Made by a program: the position numbers and the translations under genes. The notes beneath the pieces were generated by a model. It did not search any database and was not told the origin of the DNA. It worked only from the letters and a program-made list of their open reading frames with translations. From Salinibacillus kushneri (lineage in GTDB: Bacteria > Bacillota > Bacilli > Bacillales > Alkalibacillaceae): 64,000 nucleotides of DNA. Shown in pieces: positions 8,203-17,310 of the stretch. Numbering within the stretch: the first letter of the stretch is position 1; each line of letters opens with the position of its first letter. The DNA is taken from the NCBI RefSeq assembly GCF_900111405.1, contig NZ_FOHJ01000010.1:49460-113459 (forward strand), read 5' to 3'.

Positions 8203-9483
8203 ATGGTTGCCGACAAGCCAGCAGAATCGTCAAATGAAAAAAGCGAAAATCTAGATATGCTACAATCTACACAAACGGTTATCAAAAAGGCACTGGATAA
8301 ATTAGGGTATCCAGAAGAAGCTTACGAACTATTACGTGAACCGGTTCGAATTATGACTGTGCGAATTCCCGTACGAATGGATAATGGTCAAATTAAAGTT
8401 TTTACAGGCTACCGTGCTCAACATAATGATGCAGTGGGACCAACAAAAGGTGGGGTTCGGTTCCATCCAGATGTTAATGAAAAAGAAGTAAAGGCATTAT
8501 CGATTTGGATGAGTTTAAAAGCAGGGATTGTGGATTTACCATATGGTGGTGGAAAGGGTGGAATTGTTTGTGATCCACGTGAAATGTCTTTCCGCGAATT
8601 AGAAGGTTTAAGTAGAGGATATGTCCGGGCAATTAGTCAAGTAGTAGGACCAACAAAGGATATTCCTGCACCAGATGTATTTACCAATTCTCAAATTATG
8701 GCATGGATGATGGATGAATATAGTAGAATTGATGAATTCAATAATCCAGGTTTTATCACAGGAAAGCCTCTTGTTTTAGGCGGATCTCATGGAAGAGACA
8801 CAGCAACAGCAAGAGGTGTTACGATAAGCGTTGAAGAAGCTGCTAAATTAAAAGGTATAGATTTAAATGGAGCCCGTGTTATTATTCAGGGATTTGGAAA
8901 TGCGGGAGGTTATTTATCCAAATTTATGAACGATGCAGGTGCTAAAGTGGTAGCCATTTCAGATGCACAGGGTGCGCTTTATGATCCAGATGGTCTCGAT
9001 ATAGATTACTTATTAGATCGTAGAGACAGTTTTGGCTCGGTTACCAATTTATTTGAAAATACGATTTCAAATGAAGAAATGCTTGAATTGGATTGTGACA
9101 TTCTTGTACCTGCTGCTATTTCGAATCAAATTACAGGAAAGAATGCCCATGATATCAAAGCAAAAATTGTAGTGGAAGCAGCAAATGGCCCAACTTCATT
9201 AGAGGGGACAAGAATTTTAGCGGATAGAGAAATTTTGCTAGTGCCTGATGTGTTAGCATCATCAGGTGGAGTAACCGTAAGTTATTTTGAGTGGGTACAA
9301 AATAATCAAGGCTATTATTGGACTGAGGAAGAAGTCGAAGAAAAACTGAGAAAAGTACTTGTGAAATCATTCCATAATGTTTATGAAACATCTGTGAATC
9401 GAAAAATTGATATGAGGCTGGCAGCTTATATGGTTGGTGTTAGAAAAATGGCTGAAGCAGCACGATTCCGTGGATGGATATAA
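8203..9483 (+). CDS. gudB: NAD-specific glutamate dehydrogenase
   Basis: 426-aa hexameric dehydrogenase converting glutamate to 2-oxoglutarate and ammonia. Visible are the substrate lysine region (GPTKGGVRFHP, about residue 79), the catalytic segment PYGGGKGG (about 113-120) and the Rossmann motif GFGNAG (about 230). Position between mecB and ypdA matches B. subtilis gudB. The short duplication that inactivates the laboratory GudB of B. subtilis (VKA repeated) is absent: a single EVKALSIW is read, so the enzyme should be active. An excellent Shine-Dalgarno (ataggagg) precedes ATG 8203. The last residues run into a terminator. Confidence 0.96.
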   Translation: MVADKPAESSNEKSENLDMLQSTQTVIKKALDKLGYPEEAYELLREPVRIMTVRIPVRMDNGQIKVFTGYRAQHNDAVGPTKGGVRFHPDVNEKEVKALSIWMSLKAGIVDLPYGGGKGGIVCDPREMSFRELEGLSRGYVRAISQVVGPTKDIPAPDVFTNSQIMAWMMDEYSRIDEFNNPGFITGKPLVLGGSHGRDTATARGVTISVEEAAKLKGIDLNGARVIIQGFGNAGGYLSKFMNDAGAKVVAISDAQGALYDPDGLDIDYLLDRRDSFGSVTNLFENTISNEEMLELDCDILVPAAISNQITGKNAHDIKAKIVVEAANGPTSLEGTRILADREILLVPDVLASSGGVTVSYFEWVQNNQGYYWTEEEVEEKLRKVLVKSFHNVYETSVNRKIDMRLAAYMVGVRKMAEAARFRGWI

Positions 9484-9509
9484 ACGAAAACATTTGATTA
9501 ACAAATGTG

Positions 9510-9547
9510 CATCTCCTATTATATACATGGTAGGAGATGTTTTTTTA
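9510..9547 (+). terminator. Rho-independent terminator of gudB
   Basis: Nine-bp stem catctccta / taggagatg (9510-9518, 9531-9539) followed by a T tract. It ends about 30 bp before the start of ypdA. Confidence 0.85.
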
Positions 9548-9575
9548 TTTACGGTTAAGAGAAGGTGGAATCATA

Positions 9576-10562
9576 ATGAACAGAGAGAAAATCGTCATTA
9601 TAGGAGCGGGACCATGTGGTTTAGCGGCTACATTATCCTTGCGAAAACATGGCATGGATCCATTAATTATTGAGAAAGGAAATGTTGTACAATCCTTATA
9701 TCGTTTTCCAACACACCAGACATTTTTTAGTTCAAGTGATCGATTGGAAATTGGGAATATCCCCTTTATTTCAGAAAAGCAAAAGCCAGTTCGTAATGAA
9801 GCATTAACCTATTATCGTACCGTAGCTGAACGAGAAAACCTTAGAATCAACACTTTTGAAAAGGTCGAAAACATAACAAAAATAGATGAGGGTTTTTCTA
9901 TTGATACGATAAAGCGAGATGGTAAAAAGAGTGAATATCAGGCTAAGTATATGATCGTTGCAACAGGATATTATGACCATCCTAACTATCTTGGTATTCC
10001 AGGGGAAGAATTAGAGAAGGTTACCCATTATTTTAAAGAAGCCCATCCCTACTTTGATACGGATGTCGTTGTCATTGGAGGAAAAAATTCAGCAGTAGAT
10101 GCTACGCTGGAATTAGTTAAGGCCGGAGCAAGAGTAACCGTTATATATCGCGGCCAGGAATATTCTAGAAGTGTAAAACCATGGATATTACCCTTATTTA
10201 ATTCGTTAGTTCAAAAAGGCAAAGTGAATATGATTTTTAATAGTCATGTCAATAAAATTACAGAAAATGAAGTTTATTACTTCGTTAACGATGAAGAAAA
10301 GATTATCAAAAATGACTTTGTATTTGCGATGACAGGTTACCATCCTGATCATACATTTTTAAAATCCATGGGAATTACAATTGATGATCAGACTGGCCGG
10401 CCAAGCTTCCAGGAGAATACGATGGAAAGTAATATTGATAATGTATATATAGCAGGTGTTATTGCTGCAGGCTATAATAATAATGAGATTTTTATTGAAA
10501 ATGGTCGTTTTCATGGGGAGCAAATAGCTAAATCTATAGCAGTAAAAGAAAAGATGTACTAG
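9576..10562 (+). CDS. ypdA: Bacillithiol disulfide reductase YpdA (Bdr)
   Basis: 328-aa FAD/NADPH flavoprotein. A first nucleotide-binding motif GAGPCGLAA lies at about residues 10-18, with the conserved cysteine of YpdA within it, and a second, GGKNSAVDA, near 168-176. It reduces oxidised bacillithiol, consistent with bshA in this window. The start is ATG 9576 after gaaggtgg; the longer frame would begin inside the gudB terminator. B. subtilis YpdA is 324 aa and also follows gudB. Followed after 11 bp by the asparaginase gene, probably co-transcribed. Confidence 0.93.
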   Translation: MNREKIVIIGAGPCGLAATLSLRKHGMDPLIIEKGNVVQSLYRFPTHQTFFSSSDRLEIGNIPFISEKQKPVRNEALTYYRTVAERENLRINTFEKVENITKIDEGFSIDTIKRDGKKSEYQAKYMIVATGYYDHPNYLGIPGEELEKVTHYFKEAHPYFDTDVVVIGGKNSAVDATLELVKAGARVTVIYRGQEYSRSVKPWILPLFNSLVQKGKVNMIFNSHVNKITENEVYYFVNDEEKIIKNDFVFAMTGYHPDHTFLKSMGITIDDQTGRPSFQENTMESNIDNVYIAGVIAAGYNNNEIFIENGRFHGEQIAKSIAVKEKMY

Positions 10563-10573
10563 GAGAGAATGTT

Positions 10574-11536
10574 ATGAGTAAAGTCGTCTTAATTACAACT
10601 GGTGGTACCATTGCAAGCGCAGTAAATGAAGAATCAGGCAAATTAACTTCAGGAGCATTAACGGGTGAGCAATTAGCGGGTTTGTGTGATTTGCCGAAAG
10701 ATATTGATGTTGAAGTCGATTCGATGCTGCAAAAGCCCAGTATGCATTTGACATTTGATGATTATATGGATATTAAAAGCAGGATAACGGATTACTTCAT
10801 GGATGAAGAAGTAGACGGTATTGTCCTTACACATGGTACAGACACTCTTGAAGAAACGGCCTATTTTCTGGACCTTACTATTCAGGATGAAAGACCTGTT
10901 GTAGTAACCGGTTCTCAACGTTCTCCAGGCGAACTAGGCAGCGATGTATATGTTAATTTACGCCATGCTATCTATACAGCGCAAAGTGAGGATTTACGAA
11001 ATGCAGGTACAGTGGTCGTTTTTAATGAACGAATTTTTGCTGCTAAATATGTAAAAAAGGAACATGCTTCAAATATCCAGGGTTTTAATGCATTTGGGTT
11101 TGGATATTTAGGCATTATCGATAACGATGAAGTATATATATATCAAAAACCAATTAAGCATGAAAGCTATTCGCTAGTACACTCTCTTCCACGTGTAGAT
11201 ATCATTAAATGCCATATAAATGGAGATGGGATATTTATCAAAGCCGCAAGAGAAAATGGGGCAAAGGGAATCGTTCTTGAAGGAGTAGGGAGAGGACAAG
11301 TTCCTCCTTTAATGATGAATGAAATCATAACCAGCATTGATCAAGGAATGAAAGTTGTGATTACTACAAGTTCTGAAGAAGGTGCAGTTTACACAACTTA
11401 TGATTACGAAGGTAGTGCACATCACCTTGTGAAAGAAGGAGTCATACTGGGTAGTGATTATGACAGTAAAAAAGCACGTATGAAATTAGCTGTATTGCTT
11501 GCTTCTGAATGTGAAAATATTCCTGATTATTTCTAA
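10574..11536 (+). CDS. ansA: L-asparaginase, type I, cytoplasmic
   Basis: 320-aa asparaginase hydrolysing asparagine to aspartate and ammonia. The nucleophile motif TTGGTIAS is at residues 8-15 and the second active-site block THGTDTLEE at about 86-94. No signal peptide, so it is cytoplasmic. It sits next to glutamate dehydrogenase and ypdA, not in an ansAB operon as in B. subtilis; with gudB it forms a small ammonium-releasing amino acid catabolism cluster. RBS aggagag precedes ATG 10574. Confidence 0.92.
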   Translation: MSKVVLITTGGTIASAVNEESGKLTSGALTGEQLAGLCDLPKDIDVEVDSMLQKPSMHLTFDDYMDIKSRITDYFMDEEVDGIVLTHGTDTLEETAYFLDLTIQDERPVVVTGSQRSPGELGSDVYVNLRHAIYTAQSEDLRNAGTVVVFNERIFAAKYVKKEHASNIQGFNAFGFGYLGIIDNDEVYIYQKPIKHESYSLVHSLPRVDIIKCHINGDGIFIKAARENGAKGIVLEGVGRGQVPPLMMNEIITSIDQGMKVVITTSSEEGAVYTTYDYEGSAHHLVKEGVILGSDYDSKKARMKLAVLLASECENIPDYF

Positions 11537-11619
11537 ATTCTGTATAAGCATAGTATTTTCAACCCCCTGTATTCATGATAGGATAAAATAAGATTATGTA
11601 GTGAGATAGGGGGGTCAAA

Positions 11620-12309
11620 ATGGTCGGAATAATATCTGCAAGTATTGCACCTGGATTGGCATTATTAGTTTTCTTTTATTTAAAAGACCGATTTGGCTCC
11701 GAACCCTTATCTATGGTTTTAAAATCTTTTATTTACGGGGCTTTACTTGTTTTCCCCATTATGTTTATACAATACGCTTTCTCTGCGGAAGAAATTGGTC
11801 AAAACCCTTTTGTCCAAAGTTTTTTTACTACAGGCATGTTAGAGGAATTCTTTAAATGGTTTATCTTTCTTTATGTGATTTACCAGCATGTACATTTTGA
11901 TAATCCTTATGACGGTATTGTTTATGGTGTATCTATTAGTTTAGGATTTGCCAGTTTAGAAAACCTTTTATACTTATTAGCTAACGGTATTGAATATGCC
12001 TTAAGCCGTGCGATTTTTCCCGTTTCATCACATGCATTATTTGGTGTCATTATGGGCTATTACATGGGTAAAAATAAGTTTAATCCAGATAAGTCCTATC
12101 GAATGATACTTGTAGCCCTTTTTATGCCATCCATTTTACATGGGCTGTATGATTTTTTGTTACAGACCATTCAAAGTAATTGGGTATATGTCATGATTCC
12201 ATTTATGGTATTTCTGTGGGCGTTTGCTATGCGCAGAGTCAAATTAGCAAATTATCATACTGAAAATAGTCGTGTTCTATTATATGAAAATCATAAAGAG
12301 TCGATTTAA
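11620..12309 (+). CDS. prsW: PrsW intramembrane protease (YpdC)
   Basis: 229-aa polytopic membrane protease of the PrsW family. Family motifs are present: MLEEFFKW (about 73-80), SLENLLY (about 110), SHALFGVIMGYYMG and a late SILHGLYDF. In B. subtilis PrsW makes the site-1 cut in anti-sigma factor RsiW, activating sigma-W; here the target gene is not in view. RBS gataggggg precedes ATG 11620. It lies between the asparaginase and sleB, its usual place, and is followed by a terminator. Confidence 0.93.
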   Translation: MVGIISASIAPGLALLVFFYLKDRFGSEPLSMVLKSFIYGALLVFPIMFIQYAFSAEEIGQNPFVQSFFTTGMLEEFFKWFIFLYVIYQHVHFDNPYDGIVYGVSISLGFASLENLLYLLANGIEYALSRAIFPVSSHALFGVIMGYYMGKNKFNPDKSYRMILVALFMPSILHGLYDFLLQTIQSNWVYVMIPFMVFLWAFAMRRVKLANYHTENSRVLLYENHKESI

Positions 12310-12311
12310 GG

Positions 12312-12345
12312 AGCAGTCCTAATTAGGGGAACTGCTTCTTTTTTC
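12312..12345 (+). terminator. Rho-independent terminator of prsW
   Basis: Stem agcagtcct / aggggaactgct (about 12312-12336) with a short loop and T-rich tail cttcttttttc. It separates prsW from the sporulation gene sleB. Confidence 0.8.
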
Positions 12346-12433
12346 GTCATGCATCTTTTTAGAATAAAAGTTAAATCTCAGGCAAAACATAAAGGGGACA
12401 AAAAGAAATGCTTTAATCTCAGGAGGCATGAAG

Positions 12434-13333
12434 ATGAATGGTAAAAAGCTTCTTTTATGTTCCATCGTTTTTTTACTTATGATGATGATTCCTCTATCAC
12501 ATTTTGATACCGTTCAGAAATCTGAGGCATTTAGTCCCCGTGTTTTACAAAAGGGATCTACAGGAGATGATGTCATTGAACTTCAGTCAAGATTACAATA
12601 TTTGGGGTTCTATAATGGCAAGATTGATGGATTATTCGGATGGGGGACGTATTGGGCAGTACGAAACTTCCAATATGAATATAGCTTAAATGTGGACGGG
12701 TTAGTAGGTTCAGAAACCAAAGCAAAGTTAGAAAAAGCAAGTCAGTTTAATAAACAATGGGTTCACGAACAACTACGAAGCGGAAGAGAGTTTACTTATT
12801 ATGGTGGAACACCACTAGATAAGCAAACGAAGAAGAAGGATACTGGGGGAACTGGTCAACAAAAGAATAATCAACAGCAAAATAATCAACAGCAAAACAA
12901 CCAACAGCAAAATCAAGGTAATCAGGGTAATGACGATACCCCGCCAGAACCTACTTCTGTAAATGTTCCATCGGGATATTCGCAAAATGATATTAAATTA
13001 TTAGCAAATGCTGTATATGGTGAGGCCAGAGGAGAATCTTATGTGGGTCAGGTTGCGGTTGCAGCAGTTATTTTGAATCGAGTGGAAAGTCCAACCTTCC
13101 CAAACACTGTATCCGGAGTTATTTTTGAACCGCGTGCCTTCACAGCTGTCTCGGATGGGCAAATTTGGCTAACACCGAATGATCAAGCAAAAGATGCAGT
13201 TGTTGACGCCCTCAACGGTATGGATCCAACTGGAGAAGCTCTATACTATTTCAATCCTGCAACGGCCACTTCAGATTGGATTTGGTCCAGGCCGCAAATC
13301 AAAAAAATTGGAAAGCATATCTTTTGTAAATAA
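12434..13333 (+). CDS. sleB: Spore cortex-lytic enzyme SleB
   Basis: About 299 aa. A Sec signal peptide (residues 1-28) is followed by a peptidoglycan-binding domain (about 35-98), then an asparagine/glutamine-rich linker near 133-165. The C-terminal hydrolase_2 domain carries the GEARGE catalytic segment near 197. SleB is a lytic transglycosylase that degrades the muramic-lactam cortex at germination and needs YpeB, encoded next. aggagg at 12421-12426 fits ATG 12434 better than ATG 12428. The linker is encoded by three 15-bp tandem units at 12866-12910, likely length-variable between strains. Confidence 0.95.
   Translation: MNGKKLLLCSIVFLLMMMIPLSHFDTVQKSEAFSPRVLQKGSTGDDVIELQSRLQYLGFYNGKIDGLFGWGTYWAVRNFQYEYSLNVDGLVGSETKAKLEKASQFNKQWVHEQLRSGREFTYYGGTPLDKQTKKKDTGGTGQQKNNQQQNNQQQNNQQQNQGNQGNDDTPPEPTSVNVPSGYSQNDIKLLANAVYGEARGESYVGQVAVAAVILNRVESPTFPNTVSGVIFEPRAFTAVSDGQIWLTPNDQAKDAVVDALNGMDPTGEALYYFNPATATSDWIWSRPQIKKIGKHIFCK
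12866..12910 (+). repeat. Three 15-bp tandem units in the sleB linker
   Basis: Two identical units aataatcaacagcaa and a third with two changes encode NNQQQ three times. They lie between the peptidoglycan-binding and catalytic domains, where length change should be tolerated. Confidence 0.85.
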
Positions 13334-13348
13334 GGAAGGAGTGAAAGG

Positions 13349-14689
13349 ATGCTACGTTGGCTATTTATCGCAGTTTTATCCATTGCAGTTGTGGGTGTAG
13401 GGTTTTGGGGATACCAGGAACATCAAGAGAAAAACGCAATTCTGATTCAAGCCGAAAATAATTATCAGCGATCATTCCATGACTTAACCTATCATGTCGA
13501 TTCATTACATGACAAAATAGGTACGGTACTAGCAATGAATTCACCTCGTAGTTTATCACCTCAATTAGCTGAAATATGGCGGATAACTTCAGATGCCCAT
13601 TCCGAGGTAGGACAGTTGCCATTAACTTTGTTACCTTTTAATAAAACGGAAGAATTCCTTTCAAATATTGGAGATTTTTCCTATCGAACAGCTGTAAGAG
13701 GATTAGATAAAGAGCCGTTAACAGATGAAGAGACCAAAATGTTAGAAAAGTTGTATCAACAGTCAGGAGACATTAAACGTGAACTTCGTAATGTTCAGCA
13801 TTTAGCTTTAGAAAATGATTTGAGATGGATGGATGTACAATTAGCACTGGTAAATAACGATGAGCCTGCAGACAATACGATTATTGATGGATTTAAAACT
13901 GTCGAGAAGAATGTGGAGACTTTTTCAGAAAGCAGCTTCCAGGAGCAATTAAATGGTGTTTCAAAGCATGCAGATGAGGAAATTAAATTAAAAGGCGATA
14001 AAATTAACAAGGATGATGTTAAATCTATAGCTAAGGATCTTTTTCAGCTTAAAGACGGCAATATAAAAATTACTTCCTCTGGTGATGGATCAGATATAAA
14101 AGTGTATAGTGCGTCATTTGAACAGGAAAACAAACACGGATATATGGATATTACGCAAAAAGGCGGTTACGTATTCTCCATGATCTTGAATCGGGACATA
14201 GGAAATAAATCCATTGGATTACACGATGGTATGAAAAAAGCGGAGCAATATTTATCTAAGCTTGGGTATGAAAACATGGAAGCTTATAATAGTGCCGAAT
14301 ATAGTAATGTTGGAGTTTATTCCTTTGCTTATAGCGCTGATAATGTACGTATATATCCTGATTCCGTACAGGTCAAGGTTGCTCTTGATAACGGGGATGT
14401 TATCGGACTCTCAGCAAGAGATTACTTAGTAAATCATGAAACCCGGGATATAAAGGAACCGGAAATCACGATGGAAGAAGCCAAAAAAGAAGTAAATCCT
14501 AATGTTGACATTCAGGAGCAGTCATTAGCAGTGATTGACAATGATTTAGGTGAAGAAGTATTAGTATATGAATTCTTAGGTACAATGGGTGAAGATACGT
14601 ATCGAATTTATATCAATGCCTCTGATGGCTTTGAAGAAAGGGTGGAACGTTTAAAATCAACCGAAGTAAAATTTGATACCTCTGCTTAA
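13349..14689 (+). CDS. ypeB: Germination protein YpeB
   Basis: 446-aa partner of SleB, required for its placement and stability in the dormant spore. An N-terminal membrane anchor (residues 3-22) precedes an alpha-helical extracellular half, then PepSY-type repeats over about residues 200-440, as expected for YpeB. It follows sleB by 15 bp with RBS aaggaagga, forming the conserved sleB-ypeB operon, normally under sigma-G in the forespore. Length is as in B. subtilis (450 aa). Confidence 0.95.
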   Translation: MLRWLFIAVLSIAVVGVGFWGYQEHQEKNAILIQAENNYQRSFHDLTYHVDSLHDKIGTVLAMNSPRSLSPQLAEIWRITSDAHSEVGQLPLTLLPFNKTEEFLSNIGDFSYRTAVRGLDKEPLTDEETKMLEKLYQQSGDIKRELRNVQHLALENDLRWMDVQLALVNNDEPADNTIIDGFKTVEKNVETFSESSFQEQLNGVSKHADEEIKLKGDKINKDDVKSIAKDLFQLKDGNIKITSSGDGSDIKVYSASFEQENKHGYMDITQKGGYVFSMILNRDIGNKSIGLHDGMKKAEQYLSKLGYENMEAYNSAEYSNVGVYSFAYSADNVRIYPDSVQVKVALDNGDVIGLSARDYLVNHETRDIKEPEITMEEAKKEVNPNVDIQEQSLAVIDNDLGEEVLVYEFLGTMGEDTYRIYINASDGFEERVERLKSTEVKFDTSA

Positions 14690-14796
14690 CGAAAAGAAGG
14701 AAAATGGGAATTTGGTATGTTTTTCCCGTTTTCCTTTTCATTTGGATAAATATTTGTCATAATAAAATTAATAGTGAAAGAGAAGAGGAGAGCATG

Positions 14797-15486
14797 ATGG
14801 AAATTGGAACCATTTTGTCCCTGTCATTCCTGGAAGAAAACGGGCAATCGATAAAAAGCTACACAAGTAAAATTATGGAAATGAATGAGCGTGAATGTTT
14901 AATCCAATATCCCATTAGTGATGAGACCGGCAGAACATCATTTTTTATGGAAGGTAGCCGATTTACGGCACAGTTTGTCGGGAAGGATGAAGTGGTTTAT
15001 TCTTTTCAGACAAAGGTTATAAAACGTGAAAAAGTGAATTCTATCCCTGTTTTAGCCCTGTTAATACCCGAAGAAGACTCCTTTACTTTAGTACAACGGC
15101 GTGATTATGTACGAGTAATGACTGCACTTGATGTATCCATTCATCCACAAAAACAAAGCATTCCTAAGTTTACAACGAGTACAATCGATATTAGTGGTGG
15201 AGGATTAGCCATTCAAACACCGAACAATGTAAAATTTGAGGAGAAGGATCAGCTTGATTTGTGGATTGTATTACCATTTAAAAACATGGAATATCAATAT
15301 GTACATGCTACGGCTAAAGTCATACGTCAAATGAAAAAGCAAACGGATTTACTGGTTACTTCCCTGATGTTTGATAATATTTCCACACATGACCGGGAAC
15401 AAATCATTCGTTTTTGTTTCCAAAAACAGATTGAGAAAAAAAGACTACCACGAAACCGGCATAAACCATTGAGTAGTAGGGGATAG
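14797..15486 (+). CDS. ypfA: PilZ-domain c-di-GMP receptor (YpfA/MotI)
   Basis: About 229 aa. An N-terminal YcgR-like beta domain is followed by a PilZ domain with both c-di-GMP motifs: RRDYVR (RxxxR) near residue 101 and DISGGG (D/NxSxxG) near 130. In B. subtilis this protein, MotI/DgrA, binds c-di-GMP and acts as a flagellar clutch on MotA. Start chosen at ATG 14797 (gaggag six bases upstream); ATG 14794 is equally in frame. The open frame extends further upstream but without a ribosome site. It is followed by the tiny ypfB. Confidence 0.9.
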   Translation: MEIGTILSLSFLEENGQSIKSYTSKIMEMNERECLIQYPISDETGRTSFFMEGSRFTAQFVGKDEVVYSFQTKVIKREKVNSIPVLALLIPEEDSFTLVQRRDYVRVMTALDVSIHPQKQSIPKFTTSTIDISGGGLAIQTPNNVKFEEKDQLDLWIVLPFKNMEYQYVHATAKVIRQMKKQTDLLVTSLMFDNISTHDREQIIRFCFQKQIEKKRLPRNRHKPLSSRG

Positions 15487-15508
15487 TTAAGAAAAAAGGT
15501 GGATGACT

Positions 15509-15667
15509 ATGGCTAGAATCGAGCGTTTGATAAAAGCCTCATTGATTATTCTTTTTCTCTTGTTAATACTTTCACAATGGGTCGTGATTCAGACAGATTT
15601 AAATACATATTTAAATCCTGTTTATGAGTACATAGGGGTACAAAAGTTATCCCCAACGATTTCGTAG
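15509..15667 (+). CDS. ypfB: YpfB small membrane protein
   Basis: 52-aa protein with one transmembrane segment (about residues 7-25, SLIILFLLLILSQWVV) and a short outside tail. It lies between ypfA and cmk exactly as B. subtilis ypfB (about 54 aa). RBS aaaaggtgg stands before ATG 15509. Function unknown; the gene is too short for most ORF thresholds but position, start context and hydrophobic profile support it. A terminator follows. Confidence 0.8.
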   Translation: MARIERLIKASLIILFLLLILSQWVVIQTDLNTYLNPVYEYIGVQKLSPTIS

Positions 15668-15708
15668 ACCTATTTTTAACTGTATGATATGATTTCTAAG
15701 AAGCCGTT

Positions 15709-15737
15709 AGCAGGTCTAAGCCTGCTATTTTCTTTTT
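15709..15737 (+). terminator. Terminator of ypfA-ypfB
   Basis: Six-bp stem agcagg / cctgct (15709-15714, 15721-15726) and T-rich tail attttcttttt. The T tract is the insertion site of the short mobile element that follows. Confidence 0.75.
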
Positions 15738-15741
15738 GTAA

Positions 15742-15878
15742 GGCTATGTTAAAGATTACAAGCTTATTGTTGATTTTCTACTAATTTGGTTGGACCGGAA
15801 GTTCACGAGACTCCTTTGGGACAGCTCACGGAAAGGGAGCGTACTGGAGCAAAATCAACACTTATGTTTAACAGAGCC
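15742..15878 (+). mobile_element. Short IS1595-type element (MITE-like), copy B
   Basis: A 137-bp non-coding element flanked by exact 8-bp direct repeats TTTTGTAA at 15734-15741 and 15879-15886. Its right end, reverse-complemented, reads ggctctgttaaacataag; the left end reads ggctatgttaaagattac; both continue into tgttgatttt. These terminal inverted repeats and the 8-bp duplication are those expected of IS1595-family transposition and match the larger element at 26027. No coding capacity, so a non-autonomous derivative. It lies in the T-tract of the ypfB terminator and leaves cmk intact. Confidence 0.8.
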
Positions 15879-15946
15879 TTTTGTAAAAATAGATAATGAA
15901 GTAAATCCATAAAGGTTCGATTGGATTTAGGCAAGGAGGATTTTTT

Positions 15947-16618
15947 ATGACAAAAGAAATTGCTATTGCGATTGATGGTCCAGCAGCAGCGGGGAAGAGT
16001 ACAGTTGCAAAAATAGTTGCAAAACAATTATCGTATGTATATATTGATACTGGAGCAATGTATAGAGCATTAACATTAAAAGCATTGAATCAGCAGCTGG
16101 ACTTAGAGAATGAAGAACAGGTTATTCAATTATTAAAACAAACAACTATTCATTTTAAACACGAAAACGAACAACAATTTGTCTATCTGGATGAGCAAGA
16201 TGTTACTAATGATATTCGTACGCAGGAAGTCACTCATCATGTATCCATAGTATCTAAGCATCAAAAAATTCGTGAAGAAATGGTCCGCAGGCAGCAACAA
16301 CTAGCTAAGAATAGAGGCGTGGTGATGGATGGACGTGATATTGGTACCCATGTGATTCCGGATGCTGAAGTAAAGATTTTTTTGATTGCATCTGTTGGCG
16401 AGAGAGCTAAGCGCAGGCATCAAGAAAATCTGGAGAAAGGCTTTTCATCAAACTTAGATGAATTAAAAGAAGAAATCGAAAGAAGGGACAAAATCGATTC
16501 ACAAAGAGAGGTATCACCGCTTATCAAAGCAGCGGATGCAATGGAAATGGATACAACTTCTTTAACGATTCAAGAGGTTGCTCGGCGTATATTAGACATC
16601 GTATCTGAGAAAATTTAA
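15947..16618 (+). CDS. cmk: Cytidylate kinase
   Basis: 223-aa NMP kinase phosphorylating CMP and dCMP. The P-loop GPAAAGKST lies at about residues 10-18, and the CMP-specific insert plus DGRDIGT (about 128) are visible. Usual length is about 224 aa. RBS aaggagga precedes ATG 15947. First gene of cmk-plsC-ypfD, as in most Firmicutes. Confidence 0.97.
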   Translation: MTKEIAIAIDGPAAAGKSTVAKIVAKQLSYVYIDTGAMYRALTLKALNQQLDLENEEQVIQLLKQTTIHFKHENEQQFVYLDEQDVTNDIRTQEVTHHVSIVSKHQKIREEMVRRQQQLAKNRGVVMDGRDIGTHVIPDAEVKIFLIASVGERAKRRHQENLEKGFSSNLDELKEEIERRDKIDSQREVSPLIKAADAMEMDTTSLTIQEVARRILDIVSEKI

Positions 16619-16637
16619 TGTTGAGGAGAAATCGTAA

Positions 16638-17228
16638 ATGCTTTATAGTCTTGGCAAATTTATCTGTTCGGTTATTTTTAAAACCTTATACCGAATAAAG
16701 GTGATTGGAAAGGAAAACATTCCAAATGAGGGACCTGTCATTATTTGTTCGAATCATATTTCTAATTTTGATCCTCCCGTTGTAGGAATAACAAGTCCCC
16801 GGAGAATTCATTTTATGGCAAAGGGGGAGTTGTTTAATAATAAATGGATTGGTGGTTTACTTCGAAGATTAAATGCCTTTCCTGTTCGCAGAGGAATGAA
16901 AGACCGGCAAGCATTACGTGATGGGCTAAAGGTATTAAAAGAAAACGAAACCTTAGGCTTATTCCCAGAAGGAACCAGAAGCCGTAATGGTGAATTAAAG
17001 AGAGGTCTGGCAGGTGCAGGATTTTTTGCTTTGCGATCAAAAGCAACCATAATTCCATGTGCAATCATTGGAGAGTATAAACCATTCAAAAGGCTTACCG
17101 TGATTTATGGAGAATCAGTTCCAATGGATCATTTACGTTCCGGGAAGGCTTCTGCTCAAGAGGTGGTTGATCAAATCATGAGTGAGATTCAAAAATTAAA
17201 GGATGTACATAAAAACAACAGCAATTAG
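16638..17228 (+). CDS. plsC: 1-acyl-sn-glycerol-3-phosphate acyltransferase
   Basis: 196-aa membrane-associated acyltransferase making phosphatidic acid, the step after PlsY in phospholipid synthesis. Catalytic block NHISNFD (about 39-45) and the glycerol-phosphate block FPEGTRSR (about 109-116) are present. It follows cmk by 19 bp with RBS gaggag. Equivalent position to PlsC in B. subtilis relatives. Confidence 0.94.
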   Translation: MLYSLGKFICSVIFKTLYRIKVIGKENIPNEGPVIICSNHISNFDPPVVGITSPRRIHFMAKGELFNNKWIGGLLRRLNAFPVRRGMKDRQALRDGLKVLKENETLGLFPEGTRSRNGELKRGLAGAGFFALRSKATIIPCAIIGEYKPFKRLTVIYGESVPMDHLRSGKASAQEVVDQIMSEIQKLKDVHKNNSN

Positions 17229-17310
17229 CTTGACAAAATAGATAAAATATTAGAACTTAGAAAAAAGGACATTTATGTTGTGGTGTCGTATTGAAGGAGG
17301 TCTATAGGTT

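Noticed and set aside
12860..12920. Repeat array considered as CRISPR-like
   Set aside because: Units are contiguous without spacers and are in frame within sleB, so it is a coding tandem repeat.
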